Source: DASUNQ01 sp044866775 (GTDB lineage Bacteria; Acidobacteriota; Thermoanaerobaculia; Multivoradales; UBA5704). Taken from it: 64,000 bases of DNA. The position numbers and the translations under genes are program-made. Numbering within the stretch: the stretch's first letter is position 1; the number at the start of each line of letters is the position of its first letter. This document shows positions 27,147 to 39,881 of this stretch, in pieces. The stretch spans positions 1-64,000 of the forward strand of contig JBIOUG010000192.1 of assembly GCA_044866775.1 (NCBI GenBank), written 5' to 3'. The notes beneath the pieces were generated by a model. That model was not told where the DNA came from. It did not search any database and saw nothing but the letters and a program-made list of their open reading frames with translations.

Positions 27147-30100
27147 ATGCACCCCGCCCCGCGGGCGGCCCTCCGTCGATGGTGCGCTTCGCTGCTCGCC
27201 GGAGCGGCCCTGGCTGCGCTCGCCGGCGCGGCGTCCGGCGATGAGACCGCGACCGCCGCGGCGCTCCGCCCCGGCGCCGCGGTCGAGCGCGCGCTCGCCG
27301 GCGGGAGCGAGCACCTCTACCGGATCGCAGCCACCGCCGGGCAGAACCTGCTGGTGATCGTCGAGCAGCGCGAGCTCGACGTCGAGATCGCGGTCGCCGG
27401 ACCCGATGGCGAGACCTTTACCGTCGACACCCCGTCGGGGACGCGGGGCAAGGAGTCGCTGCTGATCGCGGCCGCCGCCGGCGGGGACTACCAGATCGCC
27501 GTCCGCGCGCCGGGAACGGCCGCGACGACGGGGCGCTACGCGATCCGCGTCGAGGAGTTGCGCGCCGGCTCGCCGGAGGAGGACGCGCGCCTGGCCGCCG
27601 AGCAGCTCATGAGCGAGGCCGGCCGGCTGCACCGGCAGGGCGGCGCCGCGGCCCGCCGCGAGGCCGTGGCGCGCTGGCGCGAAGCCGCCTCCCGCTGGCG
27701 GGACCTCGGCCGGGCCGACGAGGAGGCGTGGGCGCTGCAGCTCACGTCGCGCGCCCTGCGGCGGCTCGGCGAGGCGAAGCAGGCGCTCGCTGTTGCCGAG
27801 GAAGCGCTCGTCCTCTGGCAGCGGCTCGGCGACCGCGTCCGGCAGGCCGAGTCCCTGACCGTCATGGGCCTGGTTCAGTGGTCGCTCGGCGAGAACGGCG
27901 AGGCGCAGGGCCTGCTCGAGCGGGCGCTCCCGCTCTGGCGTCAGCTCGGCGACGTGCGCGGCGAGGCCTCGGCGCGCAACAACCTCTGCCTGATCCTCCA
28001 TTCGCAGGGCGAGCTGAAGCGGGCGCTGCCCTGCTACGAGCAGGCGCTCGAGCTGTTCCGCGCCGTGGGAGCGCCCGCGGAGGAGGCCGGGGCCCTCAAC
28101 AACATCGGCGGGGTCTGGGAGGCCCAGGGGGAGCCGCAGCGCGCCCTCGATCCCTACCGCCGGGCGCTCGCGCTCTACGATGCCGCCCAGGATCGCCGCG
28201 GCCAAGCGCAGGTGCTCGTGAACCTCGCGGCGGCCCAACGGGGGCTGGGCGAGCTGGGCGAGGCGCTCGAGCACTACGGCCGCGCGCTCGCCATCTACCG
28301 CGAGGTGGGCGACCGCGCGGGAGAGGGGAGGACGCTCAACAACATCGGCTTCGCCTACTCGAGCCTGGGGGAGCCGCGGCGCTCGCTCGCCTACTTCGAG
28401 CAGGCCCTGCCGCTGCTGCGCGCCGCCGGCGACCGGCGCGCCGAGGCCGCCACGCTGAGCAACCTGGGGCGGGTGCGCTTCCGGCTGGGGGCGGTCGCCG
28501 AGGCGCTGGAGCACTACCGGCAGGCCCTGGCGCTGGCGCGCGCCGTCGGCGACCGTCGCGACGAAGGCGCCTATCTCGTCCTGCTCGGCCAGGGGTACCG
28601 GGCGGCCGGCGACCTGGCGCAGGCGCGCGAGTCGTTCGCTGCCGCCGCCGTGCTGCAGCGCGAGGTCGGCGACCGGCGCGGCGAGGCCTCCGCCCTCCGC
28701 GGCGCCGGCGAGGTGCACGCCGCGCTCGGCGAGCCGGACCAGGCGCTCGCCGACCTCGGCCGCGCGCTCGCGCTCCAGCGGACCATCGGCAACCGCTCCG
28801 GGGAGGTCGAGACCCTGGTCGCCCTGGCTGCGGTCGAGCGCCGTGGCGGGCGGCCGGACGAGGCCTGGTCGCACGTCGAGCAGGCGCTCGCGGGGATCGA
28901 GTCGCTGCGCGTGGCCGTCGACGCCCTCGACCTGCGCGCCTCCTACCTCGCCTCGCAGCAGCAGGCCTTCGAGCTCGCCATCGGCCTGCAGATGGAGCTC
29001 CACCGCCGCGCGCCCGCGGCCGGCCACGACCGGCTGGCGCTGGCCCTCTCCGAGCGCGCCCGCGCCCGGTCTCTGCTCGAGCTGCTGCAGGAGGCGCGGG
29101 CGGACATCCGACAGGGCGTGGACCCGGCCTTGCGCGAGCGCGAGCGGCTGCTCACCCAGCGGCTGCGCGCCAAGACGCAGCACGGCGTCGACCTGTTCGC
29201 CGGCTCGCCCACCGCGGAGCAGCGGCTGGCCTTCGAGCAGGAGCGGCAGGAGCTGCTGGCGGCAGCCGATCAGCTCGACGCCGAGCTCCGCCGGAGCAGC
29301 CCGCGTTACGCCGAGCTGGTCCAGCCCCGCCCCCTGGGGGCGGCGGAGATCCAGGCCCTGCTCGATCCCGAGACGCTGCTGCTCGAGTACTCCCTGGGCG
29401 AGGAGCGGAGCTTCCTCTGGGCGGTCGAGAGCGACGCGATCGCGGTCTTCGACCTGCCGCCGCGCGCCGAGGTCGAGGCCGCGACCGTCGCCGTCTACAG
29501 CCATCTGCGCACCCTCGACGCCGCGCCGCCGGAGGCCGAGCGGGAGGCGGGGGCCGCCCTGAGCCGGCTGCTCCTCGGGCCCGTGGCGGAACGGCTGGGA
29601 CAGCGGCGGCTGGTCGTCGTCGGCGACGGGGCGCTGCACTACCTGCCGTTCGCCGCCCTGCCGGCGCCGGCGGCGGACGCCGCCGCGGCGCTGCCGCTGA
29701 TCGCCGAGCACGAGATCCTTGCCCTCCCCTCGGCCTCGGTGCTCGCCGAGCAGCGGCGCGAGCGGCGGGAGCATCGGTCGGCGCCGGGCAGCGTCGCGGT
29801 CTTCGCCGACCCGGTCTTCCAGGCGCGGGACACCCGCGTCCGGCGGCCCGCCTCAGCGGCAACCTCCGCCGCCGCGGCGCCGGACCCGGCGGGCACGCGG
29901 CCGGCCGGCGAGGGCGCCGGCCGCAGCTTCCAGCGGCTGCCCTGGAGCCGCCGTGAGGCCGAGGCGATCACCAAGCTGGCGCCGGCGGGGTCGGCGCTCC
30001 TCGCCCTCGACTTCCGGGCCAGCCGCGCGACGGCGCTCGGGGAGGATCTCGCCCGCTACCGCATCGTCCACTTCGCGACCCACGGCGTGATCGACGCCGA

Positions 30101-30506
30101 GACCCCGGCGCTGTCGGGGCTGGCGCTCTCGATGGTGGACGAGGACGGCAGGCCGCAGGAGGGCTTCCTCAGCCTGAGCGACCTCCACAACCTGCGGCTG
30201 GACGCCGATCTCGTGGTGCTCTCCGGCTGCGAGACGGCGCTCGGCAGGGAGGTGCGGGGGGAAGGGCTCCTGGGGCTCACCCGCGGCTTCCTCTACGCGG
30301 GGGCGGAGCGGGTGGTGGCGAGCCTCTGGCCGATCGAGGACCGCGGGACGGCGGAGCTCATGTCGCGGCTCTACCGCGAGCTCCTCGCCGGCGGCCGGAC
30401 GCCGGCGGCCGCCCTGCGGGCGGCGCAGCTCGCGCTGCGCGAGAACCGGCGCTGGCACGACCCCTACTATTGGGCGGGCTTCGTCCTGCAGGGTGACTGG
30501 CGGTGA
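27147..30506 (+). CDS. Secreted TPR protein with C-terminal CHAT protease domain
   Basis: A 1119-residue protein. GAGGAGG lies 6 bases before the ATG. A signal peptide (1-30) is followed by a beta domain of pre-peptidase type (about 40-135), roughly ten TPR units (about 150-610, for example ARNNLCLILHSQGELKRALP), a linker helix region, and a CHAT caspase-like domain (about 750-1119). The catalytic dyad is present: His in FATHG near residue 975 and Cys in LSGCETALG near 1027. CHAT peptidases act in caspase-like systems, including the Craspase TPR-CHAT. Here there is no Cas7-11 or other known partner, and the signal peptide points to the envelope. Such exported TPR-CHAT proteins are frequent in Acidobacteriota and cyanobacteria and have no known role. 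Confidence 0.9.
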   Translation: MHPAPRAALRRWCASLLAGAALAALAGAASGDETATAAALRPGAAVERALAGGSEHLYRIAATAGQNLLVIVEQRELDVEIAVAGPDGETFTVDTPSGTRGKESLLIAAAAGGDYQIAVRAPGTAATTGRYAIRVEELRAGSPEEDARLAAEQLMSEAGRLHRQGGAAARREAVARWREAASRWRDLGRADEEAWALQLTSRALRRLGEAKQALAVAEEALVLWQRLGDRVRQAESLTVMGLVQWSLGENGEAQGLLERALPLWRQLGDVRGEASARNNLCLILHSQGELKRALPCYEQALELFRAVGAPAEEAGALNNIGGVWEAQGEPQRALDPYRRALALYDAAQDRRGQAQVLVNLAAAQRGLGELGEALEHYGRALAIYREVGDRAGEGRTLNNIGFAYSSLGEPRRSLAYFEQALPLLRAAGDRRAEAATLSNLGRVRFRLGAVAEALEHYRQALALARAVGDRRDEGAYLVLLGQGYRAAGDLAQARESFAAAAVLQREVGDRRGEASALRGAGEVHAALGEPDQALADLGRALALQRTIGNRSGEVETLVALAAVERRGGRPDEAWSHVEQALAGIESLRVAVDALDLRASYLASQQQAFELAIGLQMELHRRAPAAGHDRLALALSERARARSLLELLQEARADIRQGVDPALRERERLLTQRLRAKTQHGVDLFAGSPTAEQRLAFEQERQELLAAADQLDAELRRSSPRYAELVQPRPLGAAEIQALLDPETLLLEYSLGEERSFLWAVESDAIAVFDLPPRAEVEAATVAVYSHLRTLDAAPPEAEREAGAALSRLLLGPVAERLGQRRLVVVGDGALHYLPFAALPAPAADAAAALPLIAEHEILALPSASVLAEQRRERREHRSAPGSVAVFADPVFQARDTRVRRPASAATSAAAAPDPAGTRPAGEGAGRSFQRLPWSRREAEAITKLAPAGSALLALDFRASRATALGEDLARYRIVHFATHGVIDAETPALSGLALSMVDEDGRPQEGFLSLSDLHNLRLDADLVVLSGCETALGREVRGEGLLGLTRGFLYAGAERVVASLWPIEDRGTAELMSRLYRELLAGGRTPAAALRAAQLALRENRRWHDPYYWAGFVLQGDWR

Positions 30507-30591
30507 GCGCCCCACCGGCGCGGAGCGCGCGCCGAAACGAAAGCCCCTCGCGCGGCACCCTGAGTGAACCTCAACGCGAAAGGAGAGAGAG

Positions 30592-30975
30592 ATGTCGGCA
30601 CCGAATTCCGGGTTCCTCGGTAGGTGGACCATCGCCACCACCAGCAACCCCACCACCTACCCCGTCGGCGCCGCGGTCGTGGTCGCCTACAACCCCGTCG
30701 ACCAGAAATACAACCTGACCTGGACCGACAGCGGGAACCAGCAGCGCACCATGCACCAAATGACCGACGATGGGAACCAGCTCAAACGCACCCTGCTGGG
30801 GCAGTTCCCGGCGACGATCACCTTGAACGAGGGCACCGGGGGCAACTCGCTCAGCGCCGTGATCACCGCCTCCGGGATGGAGTCGGACGCCTCCGACGTG
30901 GAGCTCGAGGACGACGGCCTCACCGGTACCTGGACGACCAACGAGAGACCGCCCGCGGAGGAAGAGCCGCTCTGA
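30592..30975 (+). CDS. Small protein of unknown function
   Basis: A 127-residue protein with an excellent ribosome site (AAAGGAGAGAGAG). It is Thr/Asn/Ser/Gly-rich with predicted beta strands (AAVVVAYNPVDQKYNLTWTD) and an acidic C-terminus. It has no signal peptide, no Cys, and codon use less G+C-biased than its neighbours. It lies 85 bp after the CHAT gene in the same direction and could share its transcript, which makes it a possible substrate or partner. I recognise no family. Confidence 0.7.
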   Translation: MSAPNSGFLGRWTIATTSNPTTYPVGAAVVVAYNPVDQKYNLTWTDSGNQQRTMHQMTDDGNQLKRTLLGQFPATITLNEGTGGNSLSAVITASGMESDASDVELEDDGLTGTWTTNERPPAEEEPL

Positions 30976-31043
30976 GCCCGCGGTCGCGCGCGGGCGCTCG
31001 CCGCAAAACGACGGAGGCCCGCGAAAACTCTCGCGGGCCTCCG
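30976..31043. terminator. Tandem hairpins between convergent genes
   Basis: GCCCGCG (30976-30982) pairs with 30989-30995 right after the stop codon. A second, perfect 13-bp stem CGGAGGCCCGCGA (31012-31024) pairs with 31031-31043 around loop AAACTC. Both serve the convergent genes on either side. T-runs are absent. Confidence 0.6.
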
Positions 31044-31056
31044 GGGGTCACGCGCG

Positions 31057-32736
31057 CTACACGCAGCCCGGCAGCTTGAACGACCCGATGCGGGTCTTGA
31101 AGTCGAAGTCCTTGCGGGCGTCGTCGTTGCGCTGGTACTCCTGGGTGAACCAGAAGGTGCAGTCGTCCGTCGGGTCGACGCTCATCGTCGAGTAGTCGCC
31201 CCAGCGGTTGAACGAGCTCTTCTGCACGTCCGAGCCGGCGACCAGCACGACCTCGCCGCCGGGCAGGGTGCCGAGCGTATCGGTCGCCATCCGCGAGGTG
31301 TAGCGGACCCCCGGGAAGACGCTGCCGCTCGAGACGCTGTAGCCCAAGGCGATGTTGCCGTTCTTGTCCATGGCGAGGGAGCCGGTCCAGCGGTTGGCTC
31401 CGTCGGCCGGGGCGTAGGTGCCGTCCTGGTGACGGGTCCAGCCGCTGCCGCTGTCGCGCAGCTCGGCCCACCGGATGCCGGCGACGTTGCGGCCGGTGGC
31501 ATCGACGGTGGTGTTGATGAGCAGGGCGTCGTGGGTGGTGAAGTGGCGGAAGACGGCCCGGTACATCTGCAGCTCGTCGATCGGGTCGAGGCGCTCGCCG
31601 CCCTGCGGCTGGCGGATGCAGCCGCGCTGGAAGAAGCCGCACATGGTGTTGTCGAAGTCGGCGCCCGCGGCGACGATCGGCAGCTCGGTGAAGCTCGAGC
31701 TGCCCGGGCTCGCGAAGTTGGGCACGAACTCCCACAGCCGGTAGCCGTCGACGCCGAAGAGCGGGCCGTCGAAGTCGTCGTCCCAGGCCTTGCTGAAGAT
31801 GCCGGGCGTCCCGGCCGGCGGCGCCGGGCCCTCGAGGTGCGGCGGCTGGATGCCGTCGGGGCAGTCGTTGGCGAGGCACGGCAGGCTGAACTTGATGAAC
31901 GTCGCGCCGGCGCTGCCGGCGAGCATCGCCGTCCGATCGAAGGCGACCGCGCTCGCGAAGTCGCCGTCGCCCGACGGGAAGTCGCGCAGCGACAGATAGT
32001 AGGCGTCGGGCATCAGCCCGATCTTCGGATAGTCGTTGTTCTGCCCCGGCGAGACCACAAAGGCCCAGCGATCGTAGGGGCCCAGCGGATTGCCGGTCTG
32101 CGAGAGGGCGACGCACTGGATGCCCTCGTTGATCGAGAACTGGCTCAGCAGCCAGCGGTCGGCGAGGTGGTCGTAGAGCACGATCGGATCGCCGTCGTTG
32201 TTGGTCTGGCACGGCCCGCCGAAGCCGGCCCAGATCGTGTTGCCGGCGAAGGGCCCGCCGCCGGGGATGATTGTCCCGGTCGCCTTGCTGTAGACGGCGA
32301 AGATGAGGTTGATCCACTGCACGTAGTGGGTCGGTCCGACGTCGCCTTCGGTGTCGGGGGGAACGACCCGGCCGCCGATGACGGCCGCGTTGTCGTCGTC
32401 GCTCAGGCCCTCGAAGTTGGCGTTCGGCAGCGGCGTCGCGAGCGTCCCCGGCAGTCGCGCCTCGGTCTGCCGGAGCGGGTCCGGCCCGCCGATGAAGTCC
32501 GGACGGCCCGGCCGGTCCGGCGGCGCCTTCAGGGGGTTGACCTCACGGTCCGGTGCCCCCTTGCGCGTGACCATCGCGGCCATCTCGGGGAGCGGCGGTG
32601 AGACGTCGTGGCGGACGGCGTACCCAACCGTCGGCCCATGAGAAGGGGGCTCGGCAACTACGGGAAGGACTCCAAGGAAGAACGCCACCACTGCCACGGC
32701 AATGAGCCTCGGGAGCAAGGCATCTCTCACCAGCAT
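31057..32736 (-). CDS. Large secreted protein, probable beta-propeller-like
   Basis: A 559-residue protein with signal peptide (residues 1-28) and strong ribosome site (AAAGGAGG). It is rich in Asp, Gly, Trp and aromatic strands with repeated blocks (WLLSQFSINEGIQC, NGNIALGYSVSSG, RWGDYSTMSVDPTDDCTFWF) typical of secreted beta-propellers or sialidase-like repeats. Several Cys pairs suggest extracytoplasmic disulfides. No catalytic motif is evident. It is transcribed divergently from the lipoprotein at 32822, 85 bp apart, so both promoters share that gap. Confidence 0.75.
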   Translation of the reverse strand: MLVRDALLPRLIAVAVVAFFLGVLPVVAEPPSHGPTVGYAVRHDVSPPLPEMAAMVTRKGAPDREVNPLKAPPDRPGRPDFIGGPDPLRQTEARLPGTLATPLPNANFEGLSDDDNAAVIGGRVVPPDTEGDVGPTHYVQWINLIFAVYSKATGTIIPGGGPFAGNTIWAGFGGPCQTNNDGDPIVLYDHLADRWLLSQFSINEGIQCVALSQTGNPLGPYDRWAFVVSPGQNNDYPKIGLMPDAYYLSLRDFPSGDGDFASAVAFDRTAMLAGSAGATFIKFSLPCLANDCPDGIQPPHLEGPAPPAGTPGIFSKAWDDDFDGPLFGVDGYRLWEFVPNFASPGSSSFTELPIVAAGADFDNTMCGFFQRGCIRQPQGGERLDPIDELQMYRAVFRHFTTHDALLINTTVDATGRNVAGIRWAELRDSGSGWTRHQDGTYAPADGANRWTGSLAMDKNGNIALGYSVSSGSVFPGVRYTSRMATDTLGTLPGGEVVLVAGSDVQKSSFNRWGDYSTMSVDPTDDCTFWFTQEYQRNDDARKDFDFKTRIGSFKLPGCV

Positions 32737-32821
32737 TCGACGACCTCCTTTTTCAGTAACCGTTCGACTGCTCGTCTTGGAAATGAGGCGAACCGTGCTC
32801 CTGTATCATAGGCGGCCGCCG

Positions 32822-33874
32822 ATGTCCACTCGCCCGCTCCGCCTCGTCCGACCGCTCGCGCCCGCGATGCTGCTCGCAGCCGTCCTGCTGGGCGGCTGCT
32901 CGGCGCGGCCGCAGCCGCCGGTGACGGCCGCCGCCGGCGCGCCCGGGGAGGGCGCTGCCGCCGGCGGGACGGCAGGGCTCGAGCAGGCGCTCGAGCGCGC
33001 CATCGCCGAGCCGGGCGCCGACGAGTCGCTGCGCCTTGCCGCCGAGTGCCGGCGCGATGCCGGGCTCGTCGGGATGCGGGTCTACGGCAACGGCGTCGGG
33101 ATCTGGAACGACGAGCGGCAGTTCCGGCTCGACCCGGTGCAGGTGGCGGGCCTCCTCCGCATCCTCGAGGACGCGGACTTCCTCGCGTTCGAGGACGTCT
33201 ACGGCGGACCGCCGCCGCCGCCGAAACCGCCGCCGGGCGACGGCGACGCGATGGCGACGGTCGTCACCTGCCGCGTCGAGCTGGCGCTCGCGGGTCACGA
33301 GAAACGGGCCCTGCAGCTCGAGAAGGGCGAGCAGTCGCCGCTCCTCAAGCGGCTGGCCGAGGATCTGCTGGCCGCCTGCGAGACCCCGGCCCGCTCGGGG
33401 GTGACCGCGGCGAGCTTGCGCGACGGCCTGGAGAAAGTCGCGCGCGGCGAGCTGGCGCCGGAGGCCTGGGTCGTCGTACTGCACCGCGTGCCCGAGCTGG
33501 GCGCGCAGGGAGACGGTTTCCTGCTGCGCGTCCTGGGCTCCGACGTCTCCGTCCAGACCTACGACGCGCAGGCCGGATACCGCGACCCGGCGCTCATGGA
33601 GCTGCACCCGGAGCAGATCCGGGCCCTGGCCGCCGAGCTCGCCGGCCGCGATCCAGCGGCCTGGCCGGGCAACCTCTACGCGCGCGACTACACCGACCTC
33701 TCGGTGCGGGTGCTGAACCACGAGAAGTCGATCCAGGCGCGGCAGTTCGCCGGCATGGCGCCGGGCAGCCACGCACCCCATCAGCAGGCCTTCGAGGAGG
33801 TCTACACCCTCCTCGACCGGCTCCGCAGCACGGTCCTCGCGCAGGCCGCAACGGCGGCGCAGAGCGGCCGCTGA
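32822..33874 (+). CDS. Lipoprotein of unknown function
   Basis: A 350-residue protein with a lipobox: a hydrophobic segment ending LLGGCSA places the acylated Cys near residue 25. The mature part is mixed alpha/beta with no recognised domain. A segment near residue 80 (GNGVGIWNDERQF) resembles the beta-strand start of lipoprotein sensor folds. TATCAT lies 12 bases upstream of the ATG and no ribosome site is visible, so a very short leader is likely. The start at 32822 is chosen because it opens directly into the signal. Confidence 0.7.
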   Translation: MSTRPLRLVRPLAPAMLLAAVLLGGCSARPQPPVTAAAGAPGEGAAAGGTAGLEQALERAIAEPGADESLRLAAECRRDAGLVGMRVYGNGVGIWNDERQFRLDPVQVAGLLRILEDADFLAFEDVYGGPPPPPKPPPGDGDAMATVVTCRVELALAGHEKRALQLEKGEQSPLLKRLAEDLLAACETPARSGVTAASLRDGLEKVARGELAPEAWVVVLHRVPELGAQGDGFLLRVLGSDVSVQTYDAQAGYRDPALMELHPEQIRALAAELAGRDPAAWPGNLYARDYTDLSVRVLNHEKSIQARQFAGMAPGSHAPHQQAFEEVYTLLDRLRSTVLAQAATAAQSGR

Positions 33875-33897
33875 TCGAGCCGCAGACGGCTGCGCTC

Positions 33898-34716
33898 TCA
33901 GCGCAGGAGCACGGCGGTTCTGTCGAGGAAGGTCTTCGCCTGGTGCGGGCCGAGGGCCGTCGAGACCACCTTCTCTTCCGAGCGCACGAGGTCGAGGATC
34001 GCCTCGGTGCCGCGGCCGGCCTCGAGCTCGGCCTTGCTCATACGGAGCGTGGTCTCGAGCTCGCCCTGGCGGTCGTGGCCGGAGAGGAGCTCGCGGGCGT
34101 GGCCGTGGATCGTCTCGGCGAGCTGGGCGAGCTCGTCGTGCGACATCTTCTGCAGGCGATCGGTGCGCAGGCGCGAGAGGTCCTCCTTGAGCGCCATCAG
34201 GCCTGAGGTGATGAGGCCGTAGAGCAGCTTGCAGCACTCGAAGGGGCTCATGTTGAGGCCGATCGCGATCTCCTCGATCGAGCGCCGCTCGTCGACCTTG
34301 CACACCAGCGCCCACTCCTGCGGCGTGAAGGAGACCGAGGTGGTGGCGGCCTGGGTGGTGAAGACCGGCACCAGGCGCGTCGAGGGGATGCGCTTCGACA
34401 GCACCTGCCACTCGTCGATCCGCCGCGCCGCCTCCATGAGTAGATTCGTGTTGGACTTCTGGATCGTGGTCGCCGGGGTCTCGGTGCCCGGCGTGAAGAC
34501 GAACTCGCCCTCGGGCCAGATCGCCAGCTCGTAGACCGCCTCCTCACCGCGCAGCTCGCCGACCGTCGCGTGGACGATGTGGCCGCCGCGCAGATAGATC
34601 TCGCCGTTGCTCTCGCCGGCCCGCTTGAGCGCGAACACGCCGGTCTTCCCGGAGACCGAGACGAGCTGGATGATGTCGGGGAGCGGCAGCTCCTTGAGTG
34701 AGCCCTGGAAGGCCAT
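33898..34716 (-). CDS. PATAN (DUF4388) domain protein
   Basis: A 272-residue protein whose first ~100 residues form a PATAN domain (MAFQGSLKELPLPDIIQLVS, then GKTGVFALKR and GGHIVHATVGELRGEEAVY). The middle has a winged-helix-like segment (CKVDERRSIEEIAIGLNMSP) and the C-terminus a coiled helix with SHDELAQLAETIHGHARELL. In cyanobacteria and Deltaproteobacteria PATAN proteins work with gliding and pilus signalling. Here it is the last gene of the yebC-ruvC operon. Confidence 0.82.
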   Translation of the reverse strand: MAFQGSLKELPLPDIIQLVSVSGKTGVFALKRAGESNGEIYLRGGHIVHATVGELRGEEAVYELAIWPEGEFVFTPGTETPATTIQKSNTNLLMEAARRIDEWQVLSKRIPSTRLVPVFTTQAATTSVSFTPQEWALVCKVDERRSIEEIAIGLNMSPFECCKLLYGLITSGLMALKEDLSRLRTDRLQKMSHDELAQLAETIHGHARELLSGHDRQGELETTLRMSKAELEAGRGTEAILDLVRSEEKVVSTALGPHQAKTFLDRTAVLLR

Positions 34717-34765
34717 GTGTCCTATTCGCTCAGCCTATAGCCTACCGCGATGTTGCACGGCGCGC

Positions 34766-35257
34766 TCAGCGTCCCGCCAGCCGGTCCATGCGCGCGCGGT
34801 GCGCAGCGCAGATGGCGAGCGCCAGGGCGTCGGTCGCGTCGGCCGCCCAGCCGTCGCCGTCGAGCGCCAGCAGGAGCTTGACCATGCGCGCCACCTGCTG
34901 CTTGTCGGCGCGGCCGTTGCCGGTCACCGCCGACTTGACCTCGGCGGGGCTGTACTCGCGGATGGCGATGCCGCGGCCGGCGAGTGTCGCGAGCAGAGCG
35001 CCGCGGGCCGCGGAGAGGACGATGAGCGAGCGCGTGTTCAGGCCGTGGAAGGGGGTTTCGAGCACCACCGTCTCGGGGTGCCAGCGGGCGAGAAGCTCGT
35101 CGAGCGAGCGGGCGAGGTGGGCGAGACGCTCGGGGAGCGCCAAGCGGGCCGGTGCGGAGAGCCGTCCGAGCGCCAGCGCGCGCAGCGCCGAGCCCTGCCG
35201 CTCGACTAGGCCGTAGCCGGTGTGGAGGCTGCCGGGGTCGAGGCCGAGGATGATCAA
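34766..35257 (-). CDS. ruvC: Holliday junction resolvase RuvC
   Basis: A 163-residue nuclease of usual length. The active-site acidic residues are visible: Asp in LGLDPGSLHTGYG, Glu in VVLETPFHGLN, and Asp in ATDALALAICAAH. It resolves four-way junctions together with RuvAB, which are not in the window. The start overlaps the yebC stop (ATGA), the usual arrangement. Confidence 0.95.
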   Translation of the reverse strand: MIILGLDPGSLHTGYGLVERQGSALRALALGRLSAPARLALPERLAHLARSLDELLARWHPETVVLETPFHGLNTRSLIVLSAARGALLATLAGRGIAIREYSPAEVKSAVTGNGRADKQQVARMVKLLLALDGDGWAADATDALALAICAAHRARMDRLAGR

Positions 35258-35991
35258 TGGGCGGCGAGGACGTCGGCGTCGACGGCGAGGTTGGCCCAGA
35301 CGTGCTGCACGTCGTCGTGGTCCTCGAGGGCGTCGATCAGACGCAGCACCGGCGCCGGGTTGGCGACCTCGATCGTCGAGTCGGGGATCATCGCCAGCTC
35401 CTTGGCGGCCAGCGGCACGCGCCGGCGCTCGAGCTCGTCGCGCACGCGGTTGAAGTCCTCGACGGCGGTGAACATCTCGAGCTCGCCGCCCGCGGTCGAG
35501 GCGTCGTCGACGCCGAGGTCCAGGGCCAGCTCGAGGAACGCCTCCTCGTCCATCGCCCCGGTCGCGAGAGCGAAGTAGCCGCGCCGCTTGAACATCCAGG
35601 CGACGCAGCCGCTCTCGCCGAGACTGCCGCCGTGGCGGGTGAAGAGGTGGCGGATCTCACCGGCGCTGCGGTTGCGGTTGTCGGTCAGCCCCTCGACCAT
35701 CATCGCGACGCCGCCCGGGCCGTAGCCCTCGTAGGTGAACTCCTCGTAGGACTCGGCGGCGAGCTCGCCGGTGCCTTTCTTGACCGCGCGGTCGATGGTG
35801 TCGCCCGGGACGCTGTGGGAGCGCGCCTCGAGCAGCGCCGCCCGCAGGCGTGGGTTGCCGTCGGGATCGCCGCCCCCGAGCCGCGCCGAGACGGTGATCT
35901 CGCGCAACAGTTTGGTGAAGAGCTTGCCGCGACGGGCGTCGGTCGCCGCCTTCTTGTGCTTGATCGTGCTCCACTTGCTGTGGCCGGACAT
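35254..35991 (-). CDS. yebC: YebC/PmpR family regulator
   Basis: A 245-residue protein with the near-invariant N-terminus MSGHSKWSTIKHKKAATDAR and YEGYGPGGVAMMVEGLTDNRNR split by the usual loop. YebC proteins act as transcriptional regulators and, as recently shown for several members, relieve ribosome stalling at proline runs. That role is interesting here given the long polyproline OmpA-type protein at 24047. GGGAG lies upstream. It heads the operon with ruvC. Confidence 0.95.
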   Translation of the reverse strand: MSGHSKWSTIKHKKAATDARRGKLFTKLLREITVSARLGGGDPDGNPRLRAALLEARSHSVPGDTIDRAVKKGTGELAAESYEEFTYEGYGPGGVAMMVEGLTDNRNRSAGEIRHLFTRHGGSLGESGCVAWMFKRRGYFALATGAMDEEAFLELALDLGVDDASTAGGELEMFTAVEDFNRVRDELERRRVPLAAKELAMIPDSTIEVANPAPVLRLIDALEDHDDVQHVWANLAVDADVLAAH

Positions 35992-36052
35992 GCGGCGGCG
36001 ATCTCCCGGAACCCTTCGCGAGACTGGATTTTACAGGAGCGAGGTGTTACAA

Positions 36053-36081
36053 AGCACTCCTCAGTCCCGGCAAGGAGTGCT
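36053..36081 (+). promoter_or_regulatory. Hairpin that includes the kinase Shine-Dalgarno
   Basis: AGCACTCCT (36053-36061) and AGGAGTGCT (36073-36081) are perfect complements with an 11-base loop. The second arm contains the AAGGAG ribosome site, and its end is two bases from the ATG at 36084. If formed in the mRNA, it would hide the start region. Nothing else distinctive is seen in the 92-bp gap to yebC. Confidence 0.5.
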
Positions 36082-36083
36082 GT

Positions 36084-39581
<3,498 letters not shown>

Positions 39582-39615
39582 CCGTCGCGCGCCCGCGCCC
39601 GCCGGGGAGGAGACG

Positions 39616-39852
39616 ATGAGCCTTACCGAGCAGCAGAGGAAGTTCTACGAGAACACCCTCGCCGTGACCCGGCAGGAGATGGACGAGCTGGACCGGGCGA
39701 TCGAAGAGGAGCTGGCCAAGGTCAAGGACCGGCTGGCGGAGCTGCAGAACGCCAAGAAGGCTTCGCGGCAGATGTACGACGCCGCCTGTCTGCGGCTCGG
39801 GATCGTCAACGATCTCGAGGCCGAGGAGAACCAGGGCTCCGCCGAGGCCTGA
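39616..39852 (+). CDS. Small coiled-coil protein
   Basis: A 78-residue protein with a clear ribosome site (GGGGAGGAG). Residues 5-55 form a strongly charged helix (EEELAKVKDRLAELQNAKKA) with coiled-coil character. It has no signal peptide. It is 34 bp after the kinase and 29 bp before accD, so it is likely part of an operon. Family unknown. Confidence 0.65.
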   Translation: MSLTEQQRKFYENTLAVTRQEMDELDRAIEEELAKVKDRLAELQNAKKASRQMYDAACLRLGIVNDLEAEENQGSAEA

Positions 39853-39881
39853 CACGAGGGGGCGCCCGCACCCCTCCCATC

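Noticed and set aside
27078..29774. 898-codon minus-strand frame over the CHAT gene
   Set aside because: A shadow of the TPR repeats, which produce repetitive antisense text; no domain.
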